Assembly: GCF_000375345.1 (NCBI RefSeq)
Contig: NZ_AQXD01000001.1
Span: 58,807-122,806, forward strand
From: Wohlfahrtiimonas chitiniclastica DSM 18708
Lineage (GTDB): Bacteria > Pseudomonadota > Gammaproteobacteria > Cardiobacteriales > Wohlfahrtiimonadaceae
Reading direction: 5' to 3'
DNA length: 64,000 nt
Program-made: the position numbers and the translations under genes
The notes under the pieces: model-generated
Databases searched by the model: none
What the model was told of the DNA's origin: nothing
What the model saw: the letters and a program-made list of their open reading frames with translations, nothing else
Part shown: one piece after another, positions 18,326 to 27,557 of the stretch
How positions within the stretch are numbered: position 1 is the stretch's first letter
Layout: each line of letters opens with the position of its first letter

Positions 18326-18940
18326 GTGGGTAGACGTAATGATCATTCGCGCGACGAATTAAAAGAAATGGTGATTTTGGCTGCCGAAAAAATTTTAGTC
18401 GATGAGGGTTACAATAAACTCACGACGCGCCGCATTGCCAAAGAGATTGGTTATACGGTGGGCTCTTTGTACATGGTGATCAAAAATGTAGATGATTTGA
18501 TGCTCCTACTCAATGCCCGTACTTTACAACAGTTGTTGGAAAAAATTGAACTTGATTTAGCTAAGGGCTCAAAAGAACCAGAAGCTGCTTTGATGCAAAT
18601 TGCCATCAGTTATGTGGACTTTGCCTTTGAGCATAAAGAGAAATGGCAGGCGATCTTCATGCACCGAGTGACTGATGAGGCCTTGCTCACAGAAGATTAC
18701 TTTGTGCACATTAAAAACCTCTTTTATGTGATCGGTCAGCAGTTGTCGCAATTGGCGCCACATCTTTCTGAAGATGAACTCGGCTTATTGACACGCGGTT
18801 TATGGGGCGCAGTGCATGGCGTGACCATGTTGAGCCTTGATCACAAATTTAGCATTGGTGCGCCTGTTGAATATGACACGCAGCGCGTGGTGAAAAGCGT
18901 GGTGGGCAGCGCATTATACGGGATTCAAAATAGAGCTTAA
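18326..18940 (+). CDS. TetR-family transcriptional regulator
   Basis: 204 residues. The N-terminal helix-turn-helix is clear ('ILVDEGYNKLTTRRIAKEIGYTVGSLYMVIKN', cited in part), and the C-terminal half has 'LLTRGLWGAVHGVTML', which fits the WHG-type ligand domain of some TetR regulators. Target and ligand are unknown. It starts with GTG one base after the preceding stop, with AAAGGA upstream, and is followed by uup after two bases. It thus sits inside an apparent transcript with the SPOR protein and uup; a link to either is not proven. Confidence 0.88.
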   Translation: MGRRNDHSRDELKEMVILAAEKILVDEGYNKLTTRRIAKEIGYTVGSLYMVIKNVDDLMLLLNARTLQQLLEKIELDLAKGSKEPEAALMQIAISYVDFAFEHKEKWQAIFMHRVTDEALLTEDYFVHIKNLFYVIGQQLSQLAPHLSEDELGLLTRGLWGAVHGVTMLSLDHKFSIGAPVEYDTQRVVKSVVGSALYGIQNRA

Positions 18941-18942
18941 TT

Positions 18943-20868
18943 ATGGCAATTTTAACATTACACAATATTTCATTGGCTTATGGGGATCGTCCTTTATTGC
19001 AAAATTTAGATTTTGCGTTAGAAAAGGGCGACCGCGTGGCTTTAATTGGCCGCAATGGCGAGGGCAAAAGCTCTTTATTAAAAGTGATCACAGGCGATGC
19101 TGTGCCAGATGATGGCGAAGTGATCATTGATCGCGGCTATCGCATTGCGGCGCTTTCTCAAGAGATTCCACGTGATTTAACACAAACAGTTTATGACGTG
19201 GTGGCTGAAGGCATTCCTGAAGTTGGGCAAAAATTGGTGGCGTATCATCAAATTTTATTGCAGCCAGAAGATCAGATGGATTTGGCAGAGCTCAGCCGTT
19301 TACAGCATGAGATTGAAGCCCTTGATGGTTGGTCGCTTGATCAAAAAGTGATGACCATCATTTCGCAATTGTCTTTGCCAAAGGATGAGATCATCGCCAA
19401 TTTATCGGGCGGTTGGATTCGTCGTGTGCTCCTTGGTAAAGCGTTGGTCTCTGAGCCTGATTTATTATTGCTTGATGAGCCGACGAACCATTTAGACATT
19501 GATGCCATTTTGTGGCTCGAAGAGATGCTGCTTAAAAATTATCATGGCGCGCTGTTGTTCATCACCCATGACCGTCAATTTTTGGGCAAGATCGCCAATA
19601 AGATCATTGAGCTTGATCGCGGTATTCTCTCAGAATTTCCGGGCAGTTATGACAATTATCAGCGCCGTAAAGCGGAGATGCTCCATGCAGAGAATCAAGA
19701 ACGCGCGCTGTTTGATAAGCGCTTGGCTGAAGAAGAAGTGTGGATTCGTAAAGGCATCGAAGCACGCAGAACCCGTAATGAAGGGCGTGTGCGCGCTTTA
19801 AAAGCGATGCGTGAGCAATTTAAAGAGCGCATTTCGCGTCAAGGGATTGCTAAACTCAATTTTGAGGAAGGTTCAACGTCTGGTAAGCGCGTCATCAGTG
19901 CGGAAAACATCTCATATTCCATTGATGGCAAGTCCATTATCAAAGATTTCAGCATGACGCTGATGCGCGGCGATCGCGTGGGTTTAATTGGTGCAAATGG
20001 TGCGGGTAAATCCACATTGTTAAAGTTGCTCTTTGAACAATTAACGCCAGAGAGCGGTAAAGTGGAAGTGGGCACGAAGCTTGAGATTGCCTATTTTGAT
20101 CAATTGCGTTCTGCGCTAGATTTAGAAAAAAGCGTGATGGACAATGTGGCAGAAGGCAGCGACTTCATTGAGATCAACGGTAAAAAACAACATTTGATTG
20201 GCTGGCTTCAGGACTTTATGTTCACGCCAGAAAAAGCGAGAAGCCCTGTGAAAGCATTATCAGGCGGTGAGCGCAACCGCTTATTGCTCGCTAAACTCTT
20301 TGCAAAGCCAGCGAATGTCATCGTGCTCGATGAACCGACGAATGACTTAGACATCGAAACGCTAGAGGTGCTTGAAGAGTTATTGCTGAAATTTGAAGGC
20401 ACGCTTTTGATCGTTTCCCATGACCGTGCATTCATTGATAAAACAGTGACTTCAACGTTGGTATTTGAAGGCAATGGCTCGGTGAGTCAATATGTGGGCG
20501 GTTACAGCGATTGGCTGGAGAGTGTGGAGAGTCAAAAGTACTTTAATCACACCGCAGCACAGGCAGAGAATCACAAGTCTGAAAAGAAAAATGTTGTGGA
20601 AAAGAAGCCGGAAACAGAAGCACCTAAACCACAAAAGGTGAAATTATCATATAAAGAGACGCGTGAATTAGAGACATTGCCCGCATTGCTCGAGCAATTA
20701 GATCAAGAGATTCAAGCGCTCTCTGAACAAACGCAACACAATGATTTTTATCAACAAGATCATGTGAAGCAGGCGGCAGTTTTAGATGCTTTAGCACGTA
20801 AGAATGAAGAACTTGACGAAGCCTTCATGCGTTGGGAGCTATTGGAACAGAAGCGTTCGCAGATGTGA
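18943..20868 (+). CDS. uup: ABC-F ATPase Uup
   Basis: 641 residues with two ABC cassettes and no membrane segments. Walker A 'GRNGEGKSSLLK' and 'GANGAGKSTLLK'; signatures 'LSGGWIRRVLLGKAL' and 'LSGGERNRLLLAKLF'; Walker B followed by 'DEPTNHLD' and 'DEPTNDLD'. The C-terminal region (about 560-640) has a linker and a coiled-coil ('KLSYKETRELETLPALLEQL'), the Uup mark. Uup binds DNA and ribosomes; its loss raises excision of transposons. Confidence 0.95.
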   Translation: MAILTLHNISLAYGDRPLLQNLDFALEKGDRVALIGRNGEGKSSLLKVITGDAVPDDGEVIIDRGYRIAALSQEIPRDLTQTVYDVVAEGIPEVGQKLVAYHQILLQPEDQMDLAELSRLQHEIEALDGWSLDQKVMTIISQLSLPKDEIIANLSGGWIRRVLLGKALVSEPDLLLLDEPTNHLDIDAILWLEEMLLKNYHGALLFITHDRQFLGKIANKIIELDRGILSEFPGSYDNYQRRKAEMLHAENQERALFDKRLAEEEVWIRKGIEARRTRNEGRVRALKAMREQFKERISRQGIAKLNFEEGSTSGKRVISAENISYSIDGKSIIKDFSMTLMRGDRVGLIGANGAGKSTLLKLLFEQLTPESGKVEVGTKLEIAYFDQLRSALDLEKSVMDNVAEGSDFIEINGKKQHLIGWLQDFMFTPEKARSPVKALSGGERNRLLLAKLFAKPANVIVLDEPTNDLDIETLEVLEELLLKFEGTLLIVSHDRAFIDKTVTSTLVFEGNGSVSQYVGGYSDWLESVESQKYFNHTAAQAENHKSEKKNVVEKKPETEAPKPQKVKLSYKETRELETLPALLEQLDQEIQALSEQTQHNDFYQQDHVKQAAVLDALARKNEELDEAFMRWELLEQKRSQM

Positions 20869-20951
20869 CATATTGCTTTTCAGCAAATTACTGTATAGTA
20901 TCTTGAGCTACAAATAAGTTACAACTAGAAAGATTAATTAGGAGGATGTTT

Positions 20952-22481
20952 ATGGAACAGTTAAAAGCGCAAGCGGCCGGTAAAATTCGTAATCCAAATT
21001 TTGAAAATAAAATTGTCTCGGCAGAAGAAGCCGCATCATGGATGGAAGATGGCATGACCATCGGCATGAGTGGCTTTACTTTGTTTGGCGAACCTAAAGT
21101 GTTCCCGGGTGCATTAGCGGCTCGCGCACATAAAGATGGCATTAAAGTGAACATCTTTACCGGTGCGTCAATGGGACCGGATGCCGATGGCGTATTGGCT
21201 GAAAACAAAGCGATCAATTTGCGCTTACCTTACCAAGGCAATCCCATTTTACGTAAAGAGATCAATGGCGGCGAAGTGAAATACATCGACCAACATTTAT
21301 CACACACCGCAGAACAATTGCGCCAAGGCGTGTTAGGTGAGATTGATTATGCTGTGATTGAAGCGGCAGCCATCACTGAAGATGGTCAAATCATTCCAAC
21401 AGGTTCTGTGGGTAACTCACCGATTTTTGTGGACAAAGCAAAACACGTGATCATTGAACTGAACGTATCTGCACCCGCAGCTTACGAAGGCATTCATGAT
21501 GTGTATGTGCCAAAAGATCAAGGCGAAAACAGCCGTGAAGCGATTCCTGTGTATGATGTGAGTAAACGCATCGGCAGCGTTGGCATCAAAGTTGATCCTG
21601 CAAAAGTACGCGGCATTGTATTGTCAGATCGCCCAGACATTCCATCACCTTTATTTGAACCAAATGAAGAGACGCAAAAAATTGCGGACAATTTATTAGC
21701 ATTCTTAGAAAAAGAAGTGGAAGAAGGTCGTTTGACAGAAAGTTTAGCGCCGTTACAATCAGGCGTAGGTTCTGTGGCAAATGCTGTATTGAGCGGCATG
21801 AAGCACTCTAAATTTAAAGACATCACCGTGGCATCAGAAGTGTTGCAAGATGGCATCTTTGACTTGATCGATGCGGGCGTTGTGAAATTTGCAGCCGCGA
21901 CGGCATTCTCTTTATCCGCTAAACGCGTGGCAACCCTTGCGGAAGATTTAGAGCGCTATAAAGGCAAAGTGATTTTCCGCCCACAAGAGATCACCAACCA
22001 TCCTGAAGTGATTCGTCGTTTAGGCGTGATTTCTTTTAACACAGCGTTAGAAGCGGACATTTACGGCAACATCAACTCTACCCATGTCAATGGCACGCAC
22101 ATGATGAACGGCATTGGCGGCTCAGGCGACTTTGCACGCAATGCGCGCATCACGATCTTTGTGACGCAATCGACCGCGAAAAATGGTGACATCTCTGCCA
22201 TTGTGCCATTTGTAACGCATGTGGATCACGCAAACCATGATGTGGACGTGATTGTGACAGAACAGGGTTATGCGGATCTTCGTGGTAAATCACCTAAAGA
22301 GATCGCAGCCTTGGTGATTGAAAACTGTATGCATCCTAAATTTAAAGCCCAAGCACGTGATTACTTTGATCGCGCTTGTGCAAAAGGTGGTCAAACACCA
22401 CACATCTTGTCTGAAGCATTCTCATGGCATGATCATTATGCGAAACATGGCACCATGGTTTTAGGCGAAAGCAAAAAATAA
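20952..22481 (+). CDS. Succinyl-CoA:acetate CoA-transferase / acetyl-CoA hydrolase family
   Basis: 509 residues of the Cat1/AarC class I CoA-transferase family: 'GMSGFTLFGEPK' near the start, 'GSVGNSPIF', 'SGVGSVANAVLSGM', and the catalytic-glutamate region 'VIVTEQGYADLRGKSP' near 435. The family moves CoA between succinyl-CoA and acetate, or hydrolyses acetyl-CoA; in acetic acid bacteria it closes a modified TCA cycle. An ATG at 20946 touches the AGGAGG, so ATG 20952, six bases after it, is the start. Single-gene unit with a strong terminator. Acceptor specificity cannot be told from sequence by eye. Confidence 0.92.
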   Translation: MEQLKAQAAGKIRNPNFENKIVSAEEAASWMEDGMTIGMSGFTLFGEPKVFPGALAARAHKDGIKVNIFTGASMGPDADGVLAENKAINLRLPYQGNPILRKEINGGEVKYIDQHLSHTAEQLRQGVLGEIDYAVIEAAAITEDGQIIPTGSVGNSPIFVDKAKHVIIELNVSAPAAYEGIHDVYVPKDQGENSREAIPVYDVSKRIGSVGIKVDPAKVRGIVLSDRPDIPSPLFEPNEETQKIADNLLAFLEKEVEEGRLTESLAPLQSGVGSVANAVLSGMKHSKFKDITVASEVLQDGIFDLIDAGVVKFAAATAFSLSAKRVATLAEDLERYKGKVIFRPQEITNHPEVIRRLGVISFNTALEADIYGNINSTHVNGTHMMNGIGGSGDFARNARITIFVTQSTAKNGDISAIVPFVTHVDHANHDVDVIVTEQGYADLRGKSPKEIAALVIENCMHPKFKAQARDYFDRACAKGGQTPHILSEAFSWHDHYAKHGTMVLGESKK

Positions 22482-22492
22482 ATTGGGTCATT

Positions 22493-22526
22493 AAAAAAAT
22501 CCCTGATGACGATCAGGGATTTTTTT
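22493..22526 (+). terminator. Terminator after the CoA-transferase
   Basis: 15-bp stem (22493-22507 with 22512-22526), GACG loop, ending in a long T-run. It can also serve the converging PAS gene because the 5' arm starts with A's. Confidence 0.88.
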
Positions 22527-22547
22527 TGTCTCAATGTTTAGTGCCGA

Positions 22548-22997
22548 TTAATCGAGTGTGGCATAAAGCGCGATGGCATCTTTTAATTTCTCTTCACTTG
22601 GCATTCTGCGAATGGATGTGAATGCAGTGATGTTGCCATCTTTATCAAATGAAGGCACAACGGTGGCGTACACCCAATAATATTCACCATCTTTACAAAG
22701 ATTTTTCACATAACCATTCCAACTTTTGCCCGATTCAATGGTGCTCCACATGTCCTTAAATGCCGCCTTTGGCATGTCAGGGTGGCGCAAAATGTTTTGA
22801 GGCTGACCGATCAATTCATCTCTTGTATAGCCGGAGATGTCAATAAAAGCTTGATTCGCTTGCATGATTATTCCGTTCGTATCCGTATATGAAACAATGA
22901 GTCGGCCAATCGGGTAAGGGATGCGTGTATCATTGACTGAGACTGTACGAGTTGAACCATCATAATAATGTAATTCTACTTCGCGAGAATTCGACAT
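22548..22997 (-). CDS. Stand-alone Aer-like PAS domain protein
   Basis: 149 residues, almost entirely one PAS domain (about 25-140). 'ISGYTRDELIGQPQNILRHPDMPKAAF' (quoted in parts: 'GYTRDELIG', 'NILRHPDMPKAAF') and 'WNGYVKNLCKDGEYYWV' closely resemble the FAD-binding PAS of the aerotaxis receptor Aer, including the Arg-His-Asp and Trp positions that contact FAD. There is no HAMP, methyl-accepting, GGDEF or kinase domain. Start ATG 22997 has a GGAGAGAAGGAA upstream; a longer frame to 23039 is open but lacks such a site. FAD binding and redox or energy sensing are inference; the partner is unknown. Confidence 0.85.
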   Translation of the reverse strand: MSNSREVELHYYDGSTRTVSVNDTRIPYPIGRLIVSYTDTNGIIMQANQAFIDISGYTRDELIGQPQNILRHPDMPKAAFKDMWSTIESGKSWNGYVKNLCKDGEYYWVYATVVPSFDKDGNITAFTSIRRMPSEEKLKDAIALYATLD

Positions 22998-23124
22998 TTC
23001 CTTCTCTCCTAAGCTTGTGTAGAAATTTAAAATAGGCAATTTTCATTGTGTTATATTGCCGCGACAATTGACCATTATACGATAAAGCGGCCAAAGATAA
23101 ACTGAGAATCAGGAAAATATTCGC

Positions 23125-23130
23125 TATAAT
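23125..23130 (+). promoter_or_regulatory. Probable kdsD -10 element
   Basis: A perfect TATAAT 31 bases before the kdsD start, in the 164-bp region shared with the divergent PAS gene. No good -35 is seen at the expected distance. Confidence 0.4.
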
Positions 23131-23161
23131 TACGGCTCTATTCATGGTTGGAAGAGATTGA

Positions 23162-24136
23162 ATGAACCCACAAGATCGCGCAATTGCTCATGCAAAACGA
23201 GTGTTGGAGATTGAAGCTAAAGCCGTGAGTGCTTTGCAATCAATCATTGATGAAAATTTTTATGCCATTTGCCAAGTCCTCAAAGCGTGCACAGGGCGCG
23301 TTGTGGTCACCGGCATGGGCAAGTCTGGACACATTGGCCATAAGATTGCCGCAACCTTAGCAAGCACCGGCACCCCTGCATTTTTTATGCATCCGGCAGA
23401 GGCAAGCCACGGTGATTTAGGCATGATCACGGCATCCGATGTGGTGATTGCTTTATCAAACTCAGGAGAATCCGATGAGATTGTTGCCATCATGCCCATC
23501 ATGATTCGCCAAGGCACACAAGTGATCGCCATTACAGGCAATGATCAATCAACATTGGCAAAAAATGCGCAGTATCATTTGTTGGCGAAAGTGACAGAAG
23601 AGGCCTGCCCATTGAATTTAGCGCCCACTTCATCAACTACCGCTGTGCTTGCCTTAGGCGATGCCATTGCAGTGACATTGATGGAAATGCGTGGCTTTAC
23701 GGCAGATGATTTTGCGCGCTCTCATCCGGGGGGTAAATTAGGCCGCCGTTTATTACTGCGTGTCTCAGATGTGATGGCACCATTTGATGAGCTCGCGAAT
23801 GTCTCTGAAGATCAGCATTTAACCGATGGTTTGCTTGAAATGACTAAATATCCCCTTGGCATCATCGTGGTGACGGATGAATCTGCCCATTTAAAAGGTG
23901 TGTTCAGTGAAGGGGATTTGCGCCGCACGTGGACAAAGCATGCGGACATTCGTCAATTGACCATGAAAGCCTGCATGACAGAAACACCCATCAGCATTGG
24001 ACCTGACGCTTTAGCGGTGGATGCTGCAAATTTAATGGAAGCAAAACGCATCAGCGCGTTGCCTGTGTTAGATGATGCGGGGCACGTGGTGGGCGTTGTG
24101 ACGATGCACCATTTATTAAAAGCGAGAGTCATGTAA
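23162..24136 (+). CDS. kdsD: Arabinose-5-phosphate isomerase (KdsD/KpsF/GutQ)
   Basis: 324 residues: an SIS sugar-isomerase domain (about 35-180; 'VVTGMGKSGHIGHKIAATLAS', cited in part, 'SNSGESDEI') and two CBS domains (about 205-320; 'VSDVMAP', 'GVVTMHHLLKA'). It makes D-arabinose 5-phosphate for Kdo in lipopolysaccharide. The gene is divergent from the PAS protein and is followed by rep after three bases; the rest of the Kdo pathway is not in this window. KdsD is preferred over GutQ since no sorbitol genes are nearby. Confidence 0.93.
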   Translation: MNPQDRAIAHAKRVLEIEAKAVSALQSIIDENFYAICQVLKACTGRVVVTGMGKSGHIGHKIAATLASTGTPAFFMHPAEASHGDLGMITASDVVIALSNSGESDEIVAIMPIMIRQGTQVIAITGNDQSTLAKNAQYHLLAKVTEEACPLNLAPTSSTTAVLALGDAIAVTLMEMRGFTADDFARSHPGGKLGRRLLLRVSDVMAPFDELANVSEDQHLTDGLLEMTKYPLGIIVVTDESAHLKGVFSEGDLRRTWTKHADIRQLTMKACMTETPISIGPDALAVDAANLMEAKRISALPVLDDAGHVVGVVTMHHLLKARVM

Positions 24137-24139
24137 GTC

Positions 24140-26110
24140 ATGCAGTTGAATCAACAGCAGTTAGAAGCGGTCCATTCCATTGATCGACCGCTTTTGGTGT
24201 TAGCAGGTGCAGGCTCTGGTAAAACGCGCGTCATCACTGAAAAGATCAAATATCTTGTGCGCGAGTGTCATTATCCTGCCCGCAGCATTTATGCCGTCAC
24301 ATTTACCAATAAAGCGGCCAAAGAGATGGCAGAGCGCATTAAAGGCACGCTCAAGCGTGAGGAGTCAAAAGGGCTTCGCGTCACGACCTTTCATCGCTTG
24401 GGTTTGCAGATTTTAAAAAAACATGGGCATTTATGTGGTTTAAAAGCAGGTTTTTCCATTTATGATCAGCGCGACAGTTTAGGATTATTGACCGATTACC
24501 TCAACGACAGCGATGAGGCAAAAATGATGCAAATGCAGATTTCTAACTGGAAAAATGATCATCAATCGGTGGAATCTGTGCAATCGCAGGTGGATGATGA
24601 GGCCATGGTGCATGCGGTGGATGTGTATCGTGAGTATCGTGATCAGCTCACCACTTATAATGCGGTGGATTTTGATGATTTGATTTTCCTGCCGCTCAAT
24701 CTTTTGCAAACCCATGAAGAGGTGCGCCGTTATTGGCAACGGGAGATTCGTTATTTGTTGGTGGATGAATATCAAGACACGAACTTATGCCAGTATGAAT
24801 TGGTGAAGCTGTTGGTGGGCAGTAAAAGTGGTTTGACGGTGGTGGGGGATGATGATCAATCCATTTATGCTTGGCGGGGCGCGCGACCTGAAAATCTCAA
24901 TCAGCTGCACCATGATTTCCCAAATCTCAAGATGATTAAGCTTGAGCAAAATTACCGCTCAACGGGGCACATTCTCAATGCGGCGAACCATGTGATCCGT
25001 TTTAATCCCCATTTATATGAAAAGTCCTTATGGTCAAGTTTAGGGATGGGCGATGAGATCACCATTGATGAATTTAAGAGCGCCCAAGATGAGATTGATT
25101 ATGTGGTGCTCTCCATTGAAGAACAGGCGGCGCTGACGGGCAATGATTACAGTCAGTTTGCCATTTTATATCGCGGCAATCATCAGGCAAAAGCATATGA
25201 AATGGCGCTCAATATGCGCAATATTCCGGTGCGCGTTGTGGGTGGTACGAGCTTTTTTCAGCAGCCAGAAATTAAGGATTTGATTTCATACTTAAAAGTG
25301 ATGGTCAATCCGAACGATACGGCATCTTTGGTGCGCATTTTAAACATTCCTAAGCGTGAAATTGGTGCGGTCTCTTTGAAAAAGCTTTTGGAGTTTTCTA
25401 AAGTCAATCAATTGTCGCTCTATGAAGTGCTCAACCACTCACAACTTGGCAAAGTGATGGGCAAGGGCTTAGGCTTGCGCTGCGGCGATTTTTATCAGGT
25501 TTTAGAGCGCACTAAGAAAATGCTTGATCAAGGGCAAACGCGTGAAGCACTTGAACGCATGCTCGATGCCATTGAATATGATGATTATCTTCGGGATCAA
25601 TCCACGTCGCCTAAATCTTTTGAGCGCAAACAGAGCAACATTCAGTATTTGATCAATTGGCTCGACCAATATGACATGCCCTTTGAGGAGATTTTATCGC
25701 ACCTGACATTGGTCTCCATTTTAGACAATGACAGCGAGCAAAAAGAACACAATGCAGTGACGCTTATGACCCTTCACAGTGCCAAAGGGCTTGAATTTCC
25801 TTATGTGTATCTTGTGAGCATGGAAGAGGACATTTTGCCCCATAAAAACAGCATCGATAATGATACGGTGGAAGAGGAGCGGCGATTGTTTTATGTGGGC
25901 ATTACGCGGGCGCGTCAGCGTTTATCATTAACGTATTGCCGTCAGCGTAAGCGTTATGGTGAATGGGAGCCGTGCACCCCAAGCCGATTTTTAGACGAAT
26001 TGCCAGAAAAAAACATCATTTGGCGTCGCCCAGGTGATGAGTCACTTCAGGTGAAAAAGGAGCAATTGTCGGCGGTATTGGGGGATTTACAAGCGTTACT
26101 GCGAGGATGA
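24140..26110 (+). CDS. rep: ATP-dependent DNA helicase Rep
   Basis: 656 residues of the UvrD/Rep superfamily 1A helicases. Motif I 'AGAGSGKTRVI', II 'LVDEYQDTN', III 'VVGDDDQSIYAWRG', IV 'KLEQNYRS', V 'MTLHSAKGLEFPYV' and VI 'VGITRAR' are visible. 'DFDDLIFLP' and the overall match favour Rep over UvrD. Rep travels with the replisome and removes bound proteins ahead of the fork. It begins three bases after kdsD and its stop codon abuts the dnaA stop on the other strand with no spacer. Confidence 0.94.
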   Translation: MQLNQQQLEAVHSIDRPLLVLAGAGSGKTRVITEKIKYLVRECHYPARSIYAVTFTNKAAKEMAERIKGTLKREESKGLRVTTFHRLGLQILKKHGHLCGLKAGFSIYDQRDSLGLLTDYLNDSDEAKMMQMQISNWKNDHQSVESVQSQVDDEAMVHAVDVYREYRDQLTTYNAVDFDDLIFLPLNLLQTHEEVRRYWQREIRYLLVDEYQDTNLCQYELVKLLVGSKSGLTVVGDDDQSIYAWRGARPENLNQLHHDFPNLKMIKLEQNYRSTGHILNAANHVIRFNPHLYEKSLWSSLGMGDEITIDEFKSAQDEIDYVVLSIEEQAALTGNDYSQFAILYRGNHQAKAYEMALNMRNIPVRVVGGTSFFQQPEIKDLISYLKVMVNPNDTASLVRILNIPKREIGAVSLKKLLEFSKVNQLSLYEVLNHSQLGKVMGKGLGLRCGDFYQVLERTKKMLDQGQTREALERMLDAIEYDDYLRDQSTSPKSFERKQSNIQYLINWLDQYDMPFEEILSHLTLVSILDNDSEQKEHNAVTLMTLHSAKGLEFPYVYLVSMEEDILPHKNSIDNDTVEEERRLFYVGITRARQRLSLTYCRQRKRYGEWEPCTPSRFLDELPEKNIIWRRPGDESLQVKKEQLSAVLGDLQALLRG

Positions 26111-27475
26111 TTAATGTGTCAATGTGGCTCTGATGGTTTCAAAGTCGCGTTGCAATGCATAATCTTTTTTGAGTTCTGTTTCGACCTTACGGCAAGCATG
26201 CATGACCGTGGAATGGTCGCGTTCAAAGGCGCGGCCAATTTCAGGCAAGCTGTGTTGCGTCAATAAGCGCGCCACATACATGGCCAATTGCCTTGGCTTG
26301 GCGATGTTTGCCGCTCTAGATTTACCCATTAAATCCGCTGTTTTTAAGCCATAATAAGTGGTGACCACTTTTTGGATGTTCGTTAAAGTGATTTGGCGGC
26401 TTTGAATTTCCATCAGGCTGCCTAAAGCATCCTGGGCAATGCTGACGGAGAGCGGTGAGCCTTTAAAGTTTGCCAGAGCATTGACTTGTTTTAATGCGCC
26501 TTCTAATTCTCGCACGCTGGCTTTGACGGTTTGCGCAATAAAAAATGCCGTCTCTTGCGGCAAATTGAGCCCCCAGTTTTCTGCTTTTTGCAGCAAGATT
26601 GCAATCCGATGCTCTAATTCAGGCGGCTCAATGTTCACAATGAGCCCGGATGCAAAACGCGACTTTAAACGATCTTCCATCATTTCAAGCTCTTTAGGGT
26701 AACGGTCACAGGTTAATATCACCTGATGGCCACCATCAAGGAGCGTATTAAAGGTGTGGAAAAAAACCTCTTGAGATGTGTCTTTGCCCGCTAAAAGCTG
26801 AATGTCATCGATCAATAGCGCATCTAAGGTTTTATAAAAGTGGCGTAAGTCAGAATGGGTATTGTTGCGAAAGCTGCGCACAATGTCTTCAATGAAGCTA
26901 TCGCAGTGCTGATAAATTAAGCGGGCATCCGGATATTTTTCACGGATGGAGTTACCAACGGCATGCATCAAATGCGTTTTGCCAAGCCCCGTACTGCCGT
27001 AAATGAACAATGGATTATGGGATGTGCCTGGATGCTGCGCCACTTGGGCACAAGCAGCTAAAGCAAATTGGTTGGATTTACCCTCAACAAAGTTATTGAA
27101 AGTGAAGTCATGATTAAGATTGCTTGTTTCAATGGCCGATTCTTTGATGAAATCTTTGATCACATCGCGTGAACGCCCGCCGCGTCCACCGCTTTTACGG
27201 CTTTTCTTTTCCACAACGGCAGGCGCTGAATATTCATCTTCAGTGCCCACACCATATTGAATCGTAATGTCACGGTCTAATTTGCTTGCAAAGATCTTCG
27301 TGATGATCTCTTCATAATTTTTTTTCACCCAACGAATGATCATGTCAGATGCTGCCAAAATAATGACCTTATCTTCTTTAATCAGAAATTTGAGCGGGGC
27401 AACCCACATAGCAAAGTCGTCTTCAGGGATATTGCCAGACAATTCCGAGAGACATTCTTCAATTATTACATCCAT
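26111..27475 (-). CDS. dnaA: Chromosomal replication initiator protein DnaA
   Basis: 454 residues. Domain I at the N-terminus, a basic linker rich in Ser/Arg/Gly ('KKSRKSGGRGGRSRD'), the AAA+ domain III with Walker A 'GSTGLGKTHLMHA' and Walker B 'ALLIDDIQLLAGK', and domain IV with the DnaA-box binding helix 'FERDHSTVMHACRKVE'. It opens oriC. The gene is not followed by dnaN or recF: it converges on rep. Its upstream gap is only 82 bp, so no origin sits there. A promoter and palindrome in that gap are listed separately. Confidence 0.97.
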   Translation of the reverse strand: MDVIIEECLSELSGNIPEDDFAMWVAPLKFLIKEDKVIILAASDMIIRWVKKNYEEIITKIFASKLDRDITIQYGVGTEDEYSAPAVVEKKSRKSGGRGGRSRDVIKDFIKESAIETSNLNHDFTFNNFVEGKSNQFALAACAQVAQHPGTSHNPLFIYGSTGLGKTHLMHAVGNSIREKYPDARLIYQHCDSFIEDIVRSFRNNTHSDLRHFYKTLDALLIDDIQLLAGKDTSQEVFFHTFNTLLDGGHQVILTCDRYPKELEMMEDRLKSRFASGLIVNIEPPELEHRIAILLQKAENWGLNLPQETAFFIAQTVKASVRELEGALKQVNALANFKGSPLSVSIAQDALGSLMEIQSRQITLTNIQKVVTTYYGLKTADLMGKSRAANIAKPRQLAMYVARLLTQHSLPEIGRAFERDHSTVMHACRKVETELKKDYALQRDFETIRATLTH

Positions 27476-27505
27476 TTTAATTTTCTAGACCAATGACGGG
27501 GCGAT

Positions 27506-27538
27506 ATTGTAGCAAAGAAATCCATTTTCAGAAAATGG
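27506..27538 (-). promoter_or_regulatory. Probable dnaA promoter overlapping a palindrome
   Basis: On the minus strand a TACAAT (-10, plus coordinates 27506-27511) is preceded after 16 nt by TTCTGA (27528-27533, weak -35). The -35 lies inside the perfect palindrome CCATTTTC-A-GAAAATGG (27522-27538). The palindrome could instead be a weak terminator for the upstream pilin gene. Confidence 0.4.
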
Positions 27539-27557
27539 GGAGAGGTAAATTATGCGA

